A stretch of 64,000 nt of DNA from the NCBI GenBank assembly GCA_026418275.1, contig JAOABQ010000099.1, positions 62,001-126,000 on the forward strand, in the 5' to 3' direction. The notes under the pieces were generated by a model. The model ran no database searches, was not told where the DNA came from, and saw only the letters and a list, made by a program, of their open reading frames with translations. The DNA comes from Clostridia bacterium. Its GTDB lineage: Bacteria; Bacillota; Clostridia; Acetivibrionales; DSM-2933. Below, one piece after another: positions 1 to 8,718 of this stretch (its first letter is position 1; every line of letters starts with the position of its first letter). The translations under genes and the position numbers were made by a program.

Positions 1-1332
1 CGGATTATATGAATAGTCGTTATCCTGCTTGTATTTTGCCCACTCCTCTTTGTTAAACCATGTATTCACAATGGTATTTTCACCCGGCAGCAGTATTCCT
101 GTTTTAAACCCTATTTCCAGGTAATAGTCCGCCTTTGAAGCAAGCTTTGCCATTTTAACAAACCTGCCCGTAATATTTTGGTTCCCTACGTGGGCCCAGC
201 AATCAAAAAATTGTTGCTTTTCTCCGTCTATCGTATAATAATACCTGAATTTCACATTTCTCAAATCAATAGCGGTATCTCCCGTATTCACCACTCTAAA
301 CTCTGCGTTGATCTGTATTGCATCCCCAACAGTTTCCGGCGCATTATAATACTGAATCTTAATCCGCCCACTACCTGATGTTGGCGGTTTCACCGGTTCG
401 GTATTGTCATAAGTTACCTTATCGTAAGGTGTCGGTGTCGCCGGAACCGGAGCCTTGGGTGAAGTTTTCGGTGCCGGAGAAGGAATGGGTGTAACTGCCG
501 GTTTTGTACTGGGCGTTGCTTTCTCTTTTTGAGGCGTGGGTGATGGTGCATTGGATTCTTTGAGCTGAATCATTTCCATGACCTCAGAAATACTTTTGTT
601 TTTAACCTCCTCCAACGATAAGGTTATCCCTTTTTCCTTGGCAATATTGAATATGACTTGCCGGCCTAAGGATATCTCATTTGTATCTGCCAATTTCTTC
701 AGCTCCGGATTTACTTTAATCACATCTACATGGATATCTTTTATCACCGTAAAATCCTTATTCTTTTTAATCGAGCTAAGGAGAGTCTCCAGTTTTTTCT
801 CATCTTTTTCCTTACTTTCCTTTGTCCCCGAGTTCTCTATATTTAGGCAGCCGGACAGCAAAATATCCTGCCGTTTCTCTCCGGTTATAAAACCAAAGTC
901 CTTTGCTTTCTTTATTGCTGCGGCAACGGCCTGATCAATTTTCATATTTTCCATTTCCTCATCGTCCAGAATGAGTTCAGCATCCTCATTGATGGCTTTC
1001 ACGTTCAACACTTTGTTGTCCGCATTAATGGCAAATTCTATGCTCGGGTTTATATCCACATCAATGTACGCATAGATCCGGGAGTCAGTGCCGGGTGTTA
1101 AAAATTTGAAATACAAAAACAGGGAAAGTATGAATACCGCCGCAAAACCTGCTGCAATCGGACCATATTTCGCCGCCAATCCTTTCCTGTTCACCAAATC
1201 GCTTTTCTGAAAGGATACCTGCTGGCCGATAAACATTCCCGGCTTTTTCCGAACATATACCATATCAAAATCCACTGTAACCACCAATGCCTGATTCTTT
1301 TCTATTTCCATCACCGTTCCAATATTAATCAC
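1..1332 (-). CDS. rsgI: RsgI-type membrane anti-sigma factor with C-terminal CBM3 (partial, runs off window start)
   Basis: Holds SigI inactive at the membrane and senses polysaccharide outside the cell (family knowledge). 444 residues are visible; the C-terminus lies beyond the window. In order: a cytoplasmic RsgI N-terminal domain (about 1-50), one transmembrane helix (about 61-80, GFAAVFILSLFLYFKFL), an extracellular conserved region (about 85-215), a Thr/Pro-rich linker (about 257-302) and a family 3 carbohydrate-binding module from about 322, with motifs IKIQYYN, VVNTGDTAIDL, VKFRYYYTIDG and GENTIVNTWFN. The GTG start overlaps the sigI stop by 8 bases and has GGAGG eight bases upstream, so the two genes are translationally coupled. 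CBM3 sensors of this kind are known from Clostridium thermocellum RsgI1, RsgI2 and RsgI4. Confidence 0.93.
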   Translation of the reverse strand, partial: MINIGTVMEIEKNQALVVTVDFDMVYVRKKPGMFIGQQVSFQKSDLVNRKGLAAKYGPIAAGFAAVFILSLFLYFKFLTPGTDSRIYAYIDVDINPSIEFAINADNKVLNVKAINEDAELILDDEEMENMKIDQAVAAAIKKAKDFGFITGEKRQDILLSGCLNIENSGTKESKEKDEKKLETLLSSIKKNKDFTVIKDIHVDVIKVNPELKKLADTNEISLGRQVIFNIAKEKGITLSLEEVKNKSISEVMEMIQLKESNAPSPTPQKEKATPSTKPAVTPIPSPAPKTSPKAPVPATPTPYDKVTYDNTEPVKPPTSGSGRIKIQYYNAPETVGDAIQINAEFRVVNTGDTAIDLRNVKFRYYYTIDGEKQQFFDCWAHVGNQNITGRFVKMAKLASKADYYLEIGFKTGILLPGENTIVNTWFNKEEWAKYKQDNDYSYNP

Positions 1333-2083
1333 GTCCAGCACCTCCTTCCTCCACGAAATGAACATAACTTTTTATAACTTCCAAACCACTATCAAGTATC
1401 AAACTTACTGCTATGATAAATTTTCTATTCTTTTCAACCGTTCCATGGTAAACATCAATCCTTTTCAATAGTTCGGTCATCGGGATGTTTTTTGTCCGGT
1501 TCAGCTTTTCAAAAAGCTCCGGGCTATCTATCATTGTCTTGGCAATTTTAATACATAACTGCTTGGAATCCCTGTGTTTGGGAACCGCCTTGGCCAAGTC
1601 CCCTAAAGTAATGCCGAAAGCTTCCAATTTTTCTTTAAAAATGAGTATTTCTTCTTTAATCTCAATGTTATTGAGTTCCCCAACGGCATCCGTGCTTAAA
1701 TACCTTTCTTCAAAGCGCTCCCCTTCGTCCTCTTCAAAATACGTAAAGGGAAAAACATTATTTACTTTTTTATTTTTGCGAATATAATCAATCACTCTCC
1801 GGTTTATGACTAAATCCGCAAAACTTAAGAATGTTTTATGCCGGCTCACATCGAAGCAGTTGACTGCTTCATTAAACGCTAAAAGGCCGATACTGAATTC
1901 CTCACTATTTTCAACTTCTACATATTTGCCGATGATTCTGGCTACCGTCTTCAGTATAAACGGTTTATAATCATTTATTAGTTTCTCTTTGAGAAGGTTA
2001 TCCCCACTTTGTATCCTGCACACAAGCTCTCTCAGGGGATCCTCTTCCGCCTTTTGTCTATTAAATATATTTAATTTAATCAA
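1325..2083 (-). CDS. sigI: RNA polymerase sigma factor SigI
   Basis: Alternative sigma factor of the SigI family; in cellulolytic clostridia these drive cellulosome and glycoside hydrolase genes in response to extracellular polysaccharides. The 252-residue length is typical. Region 2 is recognisable (residues about 30-105, including EEFSIGLLAFNEAVNCFD and VINRRVIDYIRK), and the C-terminal SigI-specific region follows (about 150-240). The start is TTG with an AGGGGGG ribosome-binding site about 11 bases upstream; no in-frame ATG is available nearby. Cotranscribed with rsgI, whose start overlaps its end. I looked for a SigI-type promoter upstream (autoregulation is usual) and could not place one convincingly. 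Confidence 0.93.
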   Translation of the reverse strand: MIKLNIFNRQKAEEDPLRELVCRIQSGDNLLKEKLINDYKPFILKTVARIIGKYVEVENSEEFSIGLLAFNEAVNCFDVSRHKTFLSFADLVINRRVIDYIRKNKKVNNVFPFTYFEEDEGERFEERYLSTDAVGELNNIEIKEEILIFKEKLEAFGITLGDLAKAVPKHRDSKQLCIKIAKTMIDSPELFEKLNRTKNIPMTELLKRIDVYHGTVEKNRKFIIAVSLILDSGLEVIKSYVHFVEEGGAGRD

Positions 2084-2643
2084 CCGGTATCATTCCCCCC
2101 TAATATCATTCGAAAGTTGAAAGATTTTTTATGCTACCCTGAATGCAAAAACCCGCTCATTTTTCACCATACCCTTACATCACCATAGGAGTATGGCGTT
2201 TAATTTCTTCATAGGAGTCTAAAAACATTATATTCTATATTTTATATGGAATAAATATCGGACGGATCAGTAAATAAATTCATTTTAATACCCTTTTTGC
2301 ATTAAGCAGCAATATTTTATCAATCAAATGGGAGTGATGGAAGACTACTTTTAGAAATAACGAACTGTAAAAGTAAAATTTCGATTTCTGACACCTAAGT
2401 TAACCAGGTATTTCATCTCTCAAATTTTACTATGGTTACACTTCGTTATTTATCACAAAAACAGGTGCTAATTGAATTTAGAATGGATTATGTAGATCTT
2501 TTAAATAGAAATGCAGCAAGAGGGATTTCCACCTTGCGTCGGCAGTATTACTTTCCATATTCTCTTTTTCCCATGAAACGTTCATGCAGCACTTAGATCG
2601 CAGTGTAAATAAAATTATGAGAATTCCAGCCCATAAGCCCTTC
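2084..2643. other. Intergenic region with repeat element copy A
   Basis: A 560-base AT-rich gap between sigI and the YjbR-family gene. It should contain the sigI promoter region and holds one copy of a dispersed inverted-repeat element (2356-2450). No convincing open reading frame is seen. Confidence 0.6.
2356..2450 (+). repeat. Dispersed ~97-bp inverted-repeat element, copy A
   Basis: Left end AATAACGAACTGTAA and right end TTACACTTCGTTATT are imperfect inverted repeats of each other. The interior shares TTTCGATTTCTGA, a CCTAAGT/GTAAGT-type block and GGTATTTC with copies at 35014-35110 and 36513-36610. All three lie in the same orientation on this strand. The element is non-coding, 95 bases in this copy. 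Confidence 0.75.
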
Positions 2644-2997
2644 TTATAGTGACTCTCTTTCTTGCTTTGTCAGTCCTTTTAAAACCAACTCGTAGGAGTG
2701 ATCAATCATCCAATAGATCTCATGATCAGGTATAGTACCATCCACAACAACCGTAATCCAGTGCTTTTTGTTAAGGTGGTATCCGGGTTCTATGGAAGGA
2801 AAGCGCTGTCTTAGGTCCTGTGCAAGAAAAGGATCACACTTTAAAGATATATTCAATCTATTTCTTCTCTCTGAAATTAGGGCAAACATCTTTGATGCTA
2901 CTTTTAAAACAAGCACATCCGGCCCGAAGGGAAAATCCTCCAAAGCCCCTTTCTTTGCCAAACAATATTCAGTTATCATTTTCCCGTTCAATTGCAT
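2644..2997 (-). CDS. MmcQ/YjbR family protein
   Basis: Small (about 117 residues) member of the MmcQ/YjbR family, which has a CyaY-like fold and is often annotated as DNA-binding without firm function. Family signatures seen: ITEYCLAKKGALEDFPFGPD near the N-terminus, KMFALI, the NISLKCDP segment and PGYHLNKKHWITVVVDG. The start is uncertain: ATG at 2997 lies only one base after a GGAGGG box, whereas TTG at 2991 lies eight bases from it and gives an N-terminus closer to that usual for the family. Likely monocistronic; a promoter-like extended -10 lies about 95 bases upstream. Confidence 0.85.
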   Translation of the reverse strand: MQLNGKMITEYCLAKKGALEDFPFGPDVLVLKVASKMFALISERRNRLNISLKCDPFLAQDLRQRFPSIEPGYHLNKKHWITVVVDGTIPDHEIYWMIDHSYELVLKGLTKQERESL

Positions 2998-3041
2998 TCC
3001 CTCCAAAAAATAATAAAATCCACTTCCTACAGCAGCTTTAC

Positions 3042-3060
3042 GGATTTTAGAGTAAAATCC
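3042..3060. repeat. Short inverted repeat upstream of the YjbR-family gene
   Basis: GGATTTTA-GAG-TAAAATCC is a perfect 8-bp inverted repeat between the putative promoter and start of the YjbR-family gene. It could be an operator or a leader hairpin; it lacks a T-tract, so it is unlikely to be a terminator. Confidence 0.35.
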
Positions 3061-3088
3061 TCATACTTCCTCTTCATATGCCTCATAC

Positions 3089-3119
3089 ATTATACCATAG
3101 ATTCTTTTATTTTAAACAA
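3089..3119 (-). promoter_or_regulatory. Candidate sigma-A promoter of the YjbR-family gene
   Basis: On the minus strand an extended -10, TGGTATAAT, lies at 3089-3097, with a TTGTTT-like -35 about 19 bases further upstream. The match is partial: spacing is longer than ideal and the extended -10 may compensate. Confidence 0.4.
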
Positions 3120-3330
3120 CTCATTTTCAATATAAGTTTACGCCTGCTTTGTCTTTGCATTATCAAAGAGTGAAGTACGTTTTAACGATTTATTTCATAT
3201 AATGCTATAGAAACAATTCGGATAGGATGCTCTTCTCTAAACCATTCCAATGCCTCTGAGGGGCTTATATTTACTATACGAAGTGCTCCGTTTTTATTGG
3301 AAAAAAGTTTATAAAATTTGGAGGTGTTCT

Positions 3331-3429
3331 ATGACATTTTGTAAATCACCCTGTACCTTCCACGCGATAGAGGTTTGGCAAGAGTTATTGTTCATTATTT
3401 TTTTTATTATTACTTTTTATATTTTGTAA
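3331..3429 (+). CDS. Candidate small membrane peptide (32 residues)
   Basis: Short frame starting ATG with a strong ribosome-binding site, TTTGGAGGTGTTCT, directly in front (spacing 6). It encodes a short Cys-containing N-terminal part (MTFCKSPCTFH) and a C-terminal hydrophobic stretch long enough for one membrane helix (ELLFIIFFIITFYIL), then stops at once. No homologue is recognised. The case rests on the ribosome-binding site and the transmembrane-like composition; AT-rich chance is a real alternative. Confidence 0.3.
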   Translation: MTFCKSPCTFHAIEVWQELLFIIFFIITFYIL

Positions 3430-4004
3430 TAAAGAATAGTCTAACCCAAGGATTGAGACATCCTATTACCGCGCATCCCCTTATGCTCAAAAGACATGAA
3501 TCCGGATGGGTCTTTGTCCTATGCTAAAAGCCTTCTTCTCTTTTTTATGCTTCCCCTTCTATTTTTACTTTTGCATCTTTCTCGGAAAAGCTTAAAAATC
3601 GAAAGCACCGTCAAAAATATGCTTAATAGATTTCTAAAAATCTCTAAAAAATCTCTCATACACCATACCACCTTTCACAGTTTAGGATACGACCTGACAA
3701 AATACCTTTTTACTCTCCCAAACTTGAAATTGAGGCATCGGATCATGCAAACACCCATCCGGAAATTAGGCATGTCTATTATCATCTTATTCAAAAAAGC
3801 GTGAAATAGAACAAGCCCCTCGGTATTCATAAAACTTAACGATCTCTTCAATATATCTTGTCATCCCTCAGTGTGTATGGGATAATGGAATATATATATA
3901 AATCAAGGGTTGATTCCTCATAGCCCCCACCTTTCACAACTTGTTTATTATAAGCAATTTTTCATAAAACCCACATTATATTCAATAAAATTGAGGTGTA
4001 TTGG
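3430..4004. other. Non-coding stretch before the serine protease gene
   Basis: AT-rich gap. The 102-codon frame at 3496-3804 has no ribosome-binding site and no family resemblance, so it is not called. A promoter for the protease gene presumably lies in the last 150 bases, but no clear -35/-10 pair was fixed. Confidence 0.4.
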
Positions 4005-5831
4005 ATGATTAATACAGCAAAGCCCATAAATACTACTTTACAAACTTCTTTGAACTGCTTTGAAGACATATTTATTCCTTTAACAAATCGAAATGGTTTT
4101 ACAAAAAGCAAAATTCCAGTAATACCGGTTTATTTTTATAGATGCATCGGAACTAAGGAAAACAGTACTACATATTATGAAGAACTTGCCACATTGGATC
4201 AAAAGCTCTTTTCTCTGGGCAGTCTTTATTTAAAATTTACCGGGTCCATCCCCATCACATCCAGAAATAATCTGCTAACCACAACTCTCCCCATATGGGA
4301 AAAGCTTGGGGCCCAAGGGAACCCTGCTGTAGAGCTGCCGGCTCTTTTACACGAAGCAGATATATTTCCGCGTTTAGGAAGTGATACACTCTGTGTTTCA
4401 TTGGAAAACGCCTTTTTTGATGTATTGACAATCTATGAGGGCAATTCCACCAACATCAATACCACATTGATAAAGAATTTTTCCTTAAAGCTTTTAAACT
4501 GGCTCTATGACTATGTCCCAAATCTTTTTCAAAACTTCAACCTGAATACAGCGGACGGAGAGAAAATCACAAACCCAAAGGTTCTATTTTATGGGGATAT
4601 CAAAGAGCATGAGGCCTACTTTTTAATTTTACTGTCAAAGCTGGGAGCAGATATATTGTATTTGCATACACTCTCCGATGATAAGTTTCCTCACATAGAT
4701 AAAAAGGGCCTATATTCCTATGTACAAAAACTTCCCCGGACTGAAGCCTTAAAAGCATTCCCCCATTATAAGGCTGTCGAAAAAGAAGTTCCACCTAAAG
4801 AACCAGTTTCACCGCCAGCATCGCCTGTCCAGCTTGAGCGGCCTAATAACCAAGCAGCACCCACTTTGAGATTTGACCGTCCGGCAACATTACAATCACC
4901 GCCTCCAATACCTTCTCAAAGAACTGAAAAAACCCTGGAGGAACTGGCAAAACTCTCAAGCTCCACTGTGATGATACGGACGTTTGACCATAAGGGTGAA
5001 TTTTTAGGCGGTGGATCAGGTGTGGTTATTGACCGGAATGGTCTCATTGTTACTAACTACCATGTGGTTGAAGATGGCCTGTACTTTGGTGTTGTTTTCG
5101 AAGGAATGGATGAGCATACTCAATACGAGACATATACTTTGGTCAATGCCAATAAACAATGGGACGTTGCCCTTATAAAAATCCACCAAAAAACAACCCC
5201 CATTGAAATCAACCGTCACGACGATGTTGTCCGCGGCCAGCGTGTGGTGGCTATTGGAAGCCCACTAGGCCTTATGAATACATTTTCGGAAGGTATTATT
5301 TCGGGATTTAGAAAATCACACCGGCATGATTTTGTTCAAACTACTGCCCCCATGTCTCCGGGAAGCTCGGGCGGAGCACTGCTCAACATGTACGGTGAAC
5401 TGATCGGGGTTTCTACAGCGATTTATATTGATGGACAAAATTTAAATCTGGCAGTGCCCAGTAAGTACGTACTCGAACTGTTATCTCAAAACACTACCAG
5501 GATGAATTTGGAAGTCATCGAAAATTATTATGCATTCTCCTTTAATAACTTCAAAGTAACTTTTGACGCCTTCTTCATGTATCAACCCAACGACCGGTAT
5601 CGAATCGGCTTCTATCAGTGTAAAAATGACCGTTCGGATCTACTGGGAATGATAAGAAATCAAGCATTTTTACATGCATTTGAGTCTTACTACATTGATA
5701 ATATCATGAGAATTGCCGCTAAATATGGAATTGACCGTTATGATTTTGAGTTAGGTTCACAAAACTATATTTTTACATATGCATATGACTTTGGAAGAAT
5801 CTCAAACAAGGAATGGAAACCGCTGAAATAG
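4005..5831 (+). CDS. YceG-like region fused to a HtrA-type (S1C) serine protease
   Basis: 608-residue fusion. The middle-to-C-terminal part is a trypsin-like S1C protease domain: catalytic His about 353 (NYHVVEDG), Asp about 387 (WDVALIKI) and Ser about 455 (PGSSGGALLN), so the triad is complete. There is no PDZ domain, signal peptide or membrane helix, which suggests a cytoplasmic enzyme. Residues 1-260 resemble part of the YceG-like family of tellurium-resistance gene clusters, especially KVLFYGDIKEHEAYFL and the following LGADILYLHT (about 190-220). A Pro-rich linker (about 262-300) joins the two. The last 95 residues are unrecognised. The ATG at 4005 is preferred to the upstream GTG because GAGG lies at the right distance from it. 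The YceG assignment is by motif memory and only moderately sure. Confidence 0.8.
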   Translation: MINTAKPINTTLQTSLNCFEDIFIPLTNRNGFTKSKIPVIPVYFYRCIGTKENSTTYYEELATLDQKLFSLGSLYLKFTGSIPITSRNNLLTTTLPIWEKLGAQGNPAVELPALLHEADIFPRLGSDTLCVSLENAFFDVLTIYEGNSTNINTTLIKNFSLKLLNWLYDYVPNLFQNFNLNTADGEKITNPKVLFYGDIKEHEAYFLILLSKLGADILYLHTLSDDKFPHIDKKGLYSYVQKLPRTEALKAFPHYKAVEKEVPPKEPVSPPASPVQLERPNNQAAPTLRFDRPATLQSPPPIPSQRTEKTLEELAKLSSSTVMIRTFDHKGEFLGGGSGVVIDRNGLIVTNYHVVEDGLYFGVVFEGMDEHTQYETYTLVNANKQWDVALIKIHQKTTPIEINRHDDVVRGQRVVAIGSPLGLMNTFSEGIISGFRKSHRHDFVQTTAPMSPGSSGGALLNMYGELIGVSTAIYIDGQNLNLAVPSKYVLELLSQNTTRMNLEVIENYYAFSFNNFKVTFDAFFMYQPNDRYRIGFYQCKNDRSDLLGMIRNQAFLHAFESYYIDNIMRIAAKYGIDRYDFELGSQNYIFTYAYDFGRISNKEWKPLK

Positions 5832-5966
5832 GCTATATTTTTAAATACATAATGGATTAATATATTCTTAATTTGTATATAATAAACGTTCTATAGTTAA
5901 GCAACCGTATAGAACCCTTGCAGTTTCCATAAAATATAGAAAAATTGATATTGGGGGAGCGCACGT

Positions 5967-6641
5967 ATGTTTATTAAACCGGGAGATATTATTTCTCTTA
6001 GTCATTATGCTAAGCCTTTTCTGACCAAAAGTATCGTTCTTGAAGTCAATAGAGAATCCAGTGAAGATATTATTTCGGTCCGTATCACCCAAGAGTTTGC
6101 CCAACTCAATTTATTGGAAGGGGATCCTATCGTTGCGGGCTTTGAGAAAAACGAAAATGTTTATATCACCAATTGTTATGTTCATAGTGTTTATCCCGAT
6201 CAGTCCCTTTTAAAGCTAACTGTTAATAATGAAGAATATATATCAAATCACAGAGCTTTTGAACGATTTCCCGTATCTCTCTATGCAGACATCGAAGTAA
6301 TAGACTCTAAACACTCATTCGTGGCAATTGTTAAAAATATCAGCCATGGCGGGCTTATGATCTGCGCTAAGGAAAATTTACTCAAAGACCAAAGTCTAAG
6401 CATGAAAATTCTCATAGATAAAAGTGAATTATCCCTTCTTTCTAAAGTAATGTGGCAATTACAAAGGGGACAAGGTTTTGAATACGGGCTTAAGATATCC
6501 TATATTGATTGTAGTTCTCAGAATACTTTAAGCCATTTTCTTCTTCAGCTCAAAGAAGAGCAGGAAAACTTTTTAAAGCAATTATATAAGGATGTTGACC
6601 TTTCCCTTATTAAGTCTTACTTTTTGAATGAACAAAAATAG
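5967..6641 (+). CDS. PilZ domain protein (YcgR-like)
   Basis: 224 residues with an N-terminal YcgR-type beta domain (about 1-85) and a C-terminal PilZ domain (about 95-200) that binds cyclic di-GMP. Both ligand motifs are present: RxxxR as RAFERF (about 96-100) and the N-x-S-x-x-G motif as NISHGG (about 124-130). Proteins of this layout act as flagellar brakes or effectors of surface behaviour. Start ATG has GGGGGAG upstream. No flagellar gene is adjacent here, although flgF and flgG lie 25 kb away, so the output is not known from context. Confidence 0.88.
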   Translation: MFIKPGDIISLSHYAKPFLTKSIVLEVNRESSEDIISVRITQEFAQLNLLEGDPIVAGFEKNENVYITNCYVHSVYPDQSLLKLTVNNEEYISNHRAFERFPVSLYADIEVIDSKHSFVAIVKNISHGGLMICAKENLLKDQSLSMKILIDKSELSLLSKVMWQLQRGQGFEYGLKISYIDCSSQNTLSHFLLQLKEEQENFLKQLYKDVDLSLIKSYFLNEQK

Positions 6642-6756
6642 GTTCATACCTTAGTTTCTCTAAAACCAATCTGCCACTTTATGATAAAACAAATCGGATA
6701 AGCAGCCGATGTATATAATAAGTGACTAGAAGATCCTGATGTACTGCGGAGGCCTT

Positions 6757-8610
6757 ATGAAAAAGGAATTTATTCTACGGATGGTACTTGTGGCAATTAT
6801 AGCCGTTTTGATTTATCAGTTCGGCCTTAAACCCATGTTCACAAATAAAAACACCCCTCAAAAAAGCAGTACGAGCAGCAGTTGGTCTAATGGAAAACTA
6901 GTCAGCGACAAAGGTAAATACGATGTTGTAGTCTTAGGGGAAATGCCTGAGGGCATTGCTTCTGCCGTTTCCGCTGCAAGGTCCGGCGCAAAAACCCTTT
7001 TAATCTGTGAGGGAATGGATCTTGGAAGTATTTTTACCCAAAGCCTCCTCATTGATTTCGAAATTTATAAGGGAGATGAAAATCAATATATTAATCAGGG
7101 AATCTTTTATGAGTTATATGATAAGATCGGCGAGGAAATCACTCCTGGAAAATACAAGGACGCCGTTACCAAAATGGTAAAAGCAGAAGAGAAATTGGAA
7201 GTCATTTATGGTTCAAGAATCATTTCACCGGTTTTAAAAGGCAATGTTTTAGAGGGAATCAACCTATCCTCAGGAGGTATCAAAAAAACGATTCTGGGTA
7301 AAAGGTTTATTGACGCCACATCCCACGGAAATATTCTCATTGCTTGCAATGTCCCCTACTTCAACGGTTCTGAGGATATAAACATAAGTAAAAACTATTT
7401 GCCCTTAAAACTCAATTTCTTATTGTCGGGTACTGATCCTAAGGAATTTAAAAACCTTGTAAAAACAACAAATATCTCTGTTTTATACCAGGTAGTAAAG
7501 GAATACAAACCTTCCTCAGAGGATATACGGATACAAAACTTCAAAATGATTTTTGATGAGACAGATCAATCGGTGATTGTTCAAGGAATCGAAATGTCCG
7601 GTGTGGATGTTCTGGATAAAAACATCCTTCCTTCCGCATATAAAAAGGCCGCGGATGAAGCAAAAAAATTTGCCAAATACTTGTCGGATAAGTTCAAAGC
7701 ATTTAAAGATACCAGATTTGTCAAAGCTGCGAATGAATTTTATATCAGGGAGTCCCGTCATTATAAGGGCGAATATACTCTTAAGGTAAATGAAATACTG
7801 GAAAACAAAAACTTTGATGATAAGATCGTACTGGCTGCAGGCCCTGTCGATGCAAGTAAGGTTGTAAACAACGGGTTCCGGTATATCATCGGAAAACCCA
7901 CCCAGTACAGCATTCCCCTTGGCTGCATCATTCCCTTGAAAACCGATAACATTCTTATGGTCGGTAATAAGGCGTCTTACGCATCCCTTGCCGCTACCAG
8001 CACGGGTACCGTCAGTGTTAACATCTCATTAGGGGAAGCAGCAGGAATCGCAGCGGTATTTTCCCTAACAGAAAACATCTCCCCCCGGGAAATGTTAAAG
8101 AGCAAGGATATCTCAAGAATGCGGGAATTACAAAAAATATTAAAAAAGCAAGGTGTATATCTCGATGATTTCAGCTTTAAAAATCCAAACTTAAGCAGTT
8201 GGGTTTATCCGGCAATCAAAGAGTTAAACAGTTTGGGCCTTATTTCGGGTGGTATGGGAAATAATTATGGGCTTGCCATGCCGGCAAAGCAGCAGGATCT
8301 TGCCATCCTTCTTCTAAATGGAGTGCTCCGGGTTTCCCCTTCCAAATATACTCTGGATTTAGACTCCAGAATCCGTTCCTACTTTACTGAAGATGATCTT
8401 ACGCCCAATAAGGCAGGGGAGCTTCTAACATCTTTTTACGACGTGAGAGTTAAGGCCGGAAGTGCTTATAATAAAGCCTGTGAATCAGGGTATATCAACG
8501 ATATCATGCAGCTTAAATTAAAGGACAAAAAAATCCTCACTTTGGATGATGTTTTTTATCTTGCCTCTTACAACATAAAGAACTATGCAGGGGAGAGCAT
8601 TCCGGAATAA
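6757..8610 (+). CDS. Membrane-anchored FAD-dependent oxidoreductase with SLH-like C-terminus
   Basis: 617 residues. An N-terminal uncleaved anchor (about 6-22, MVLVAIIAVLIYQFGLKPMF) is followed by a linker and an FAD_oxidored-type flavin domain: YDVVVLGEMPEGIASAVSAA at the nucleotide-binding site and NILMVGNKASYASLAATSTG plus the GEAAGIAA motif near its end (about 400-430). The family substrate is usually unknown. Residues about 480-545 (WVYPAIKELNSLGLISGG and following) look like a degenerate S-layer homology domain. The ATG at 6757 is preferred over one at 6739 because CGGAGG sits just in front of it. It most likely faces outward, which is unusual for a flavoprotein. Confidence 0.82.
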   Translation: MKKEFILRMVLVAIIAVLIYQFGLKPMFTNKNTPQKSSTSSSWSNGKLVSDKGKYDVVVLGEMPEGIASAVSAARSGAKTLLICEGMDLGSIFTQSLLIDFEIYKGDENQYINQGIFYELYDKIGEEITPGKYKDAVTKMVKAEEKLEVIYGSRIISPVLKGNVLEGINLSSGGIKKTILGKRFIDATSHGNILIACNVPYFNGSEDINISKNYLPLKLNFLLSGTDPKEFKNLVKTTNISVLYQVVKEYKPSSEDIRIQNFKMIFDETDQSVIVQGIEMSGVDVLDKNILPSAYKKAADEAKKFAKYLSDKFKAFKDTRFVKAANEFYIRESRHYKGEYTLKVNEILENKNFDDKIVLAAGPVDASKVVNNGFRYIIGKPTQYSIPLGCIIPLKTDNILMVGNKASYASLAATSTGTVSVNISLGEAAGIAAVFSLTENISPREMLKSKDISRMRELQKILKKQGVYLDDFSFKNPNLSSWVYPAIKELNSLGLISGGMGNNYGLAMPAKQQDLAILLLNGVLRVSPSKYTLDLDSRIRSYFTEDDLTPNKAGELLTSFYDVRVKAGSAYNKACESGYINDIMQLKLKDKKILTLDDVFYLASYNIKNYAGESIPE

Positions 8611-8633
8611 AGGCACAAATCGTTCTCCCGTGT

Positions 8634-8669
8634 TTTTCCAGTCTGCATGTTCCCCTTGGAAAAGTTTTT
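8634..8669. terminator. Candidate terminator between convergent genes
   Basis: TTTTCCA (8634-8640) pairs with TGGAAAA (8657-8663) and is followed by GTTTTTA. It lies just after the FAD oxidoreductase stop and before the end of the convergent lipoprotein gene. Confidence 0.45.
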
Positions 8670-8718
8670 ACCCTTTATAGAATACCATCAATCTCAACAT
8701 TTTGCGGAGCATTCACAT

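Noticed and set aside
2084..2330. SigI-type promoter (ACCCC ... CGAA) upstream of sigI
   Set aside because: A CGAA -10-like box exists on the minus strand near 2110, but no ACCCC-type -35 lies at the right distance.
3496..3804. 102-codon open frame on the plus strand
   Set aside because: No ribosome-binding site, odd composition and no family resemblance.
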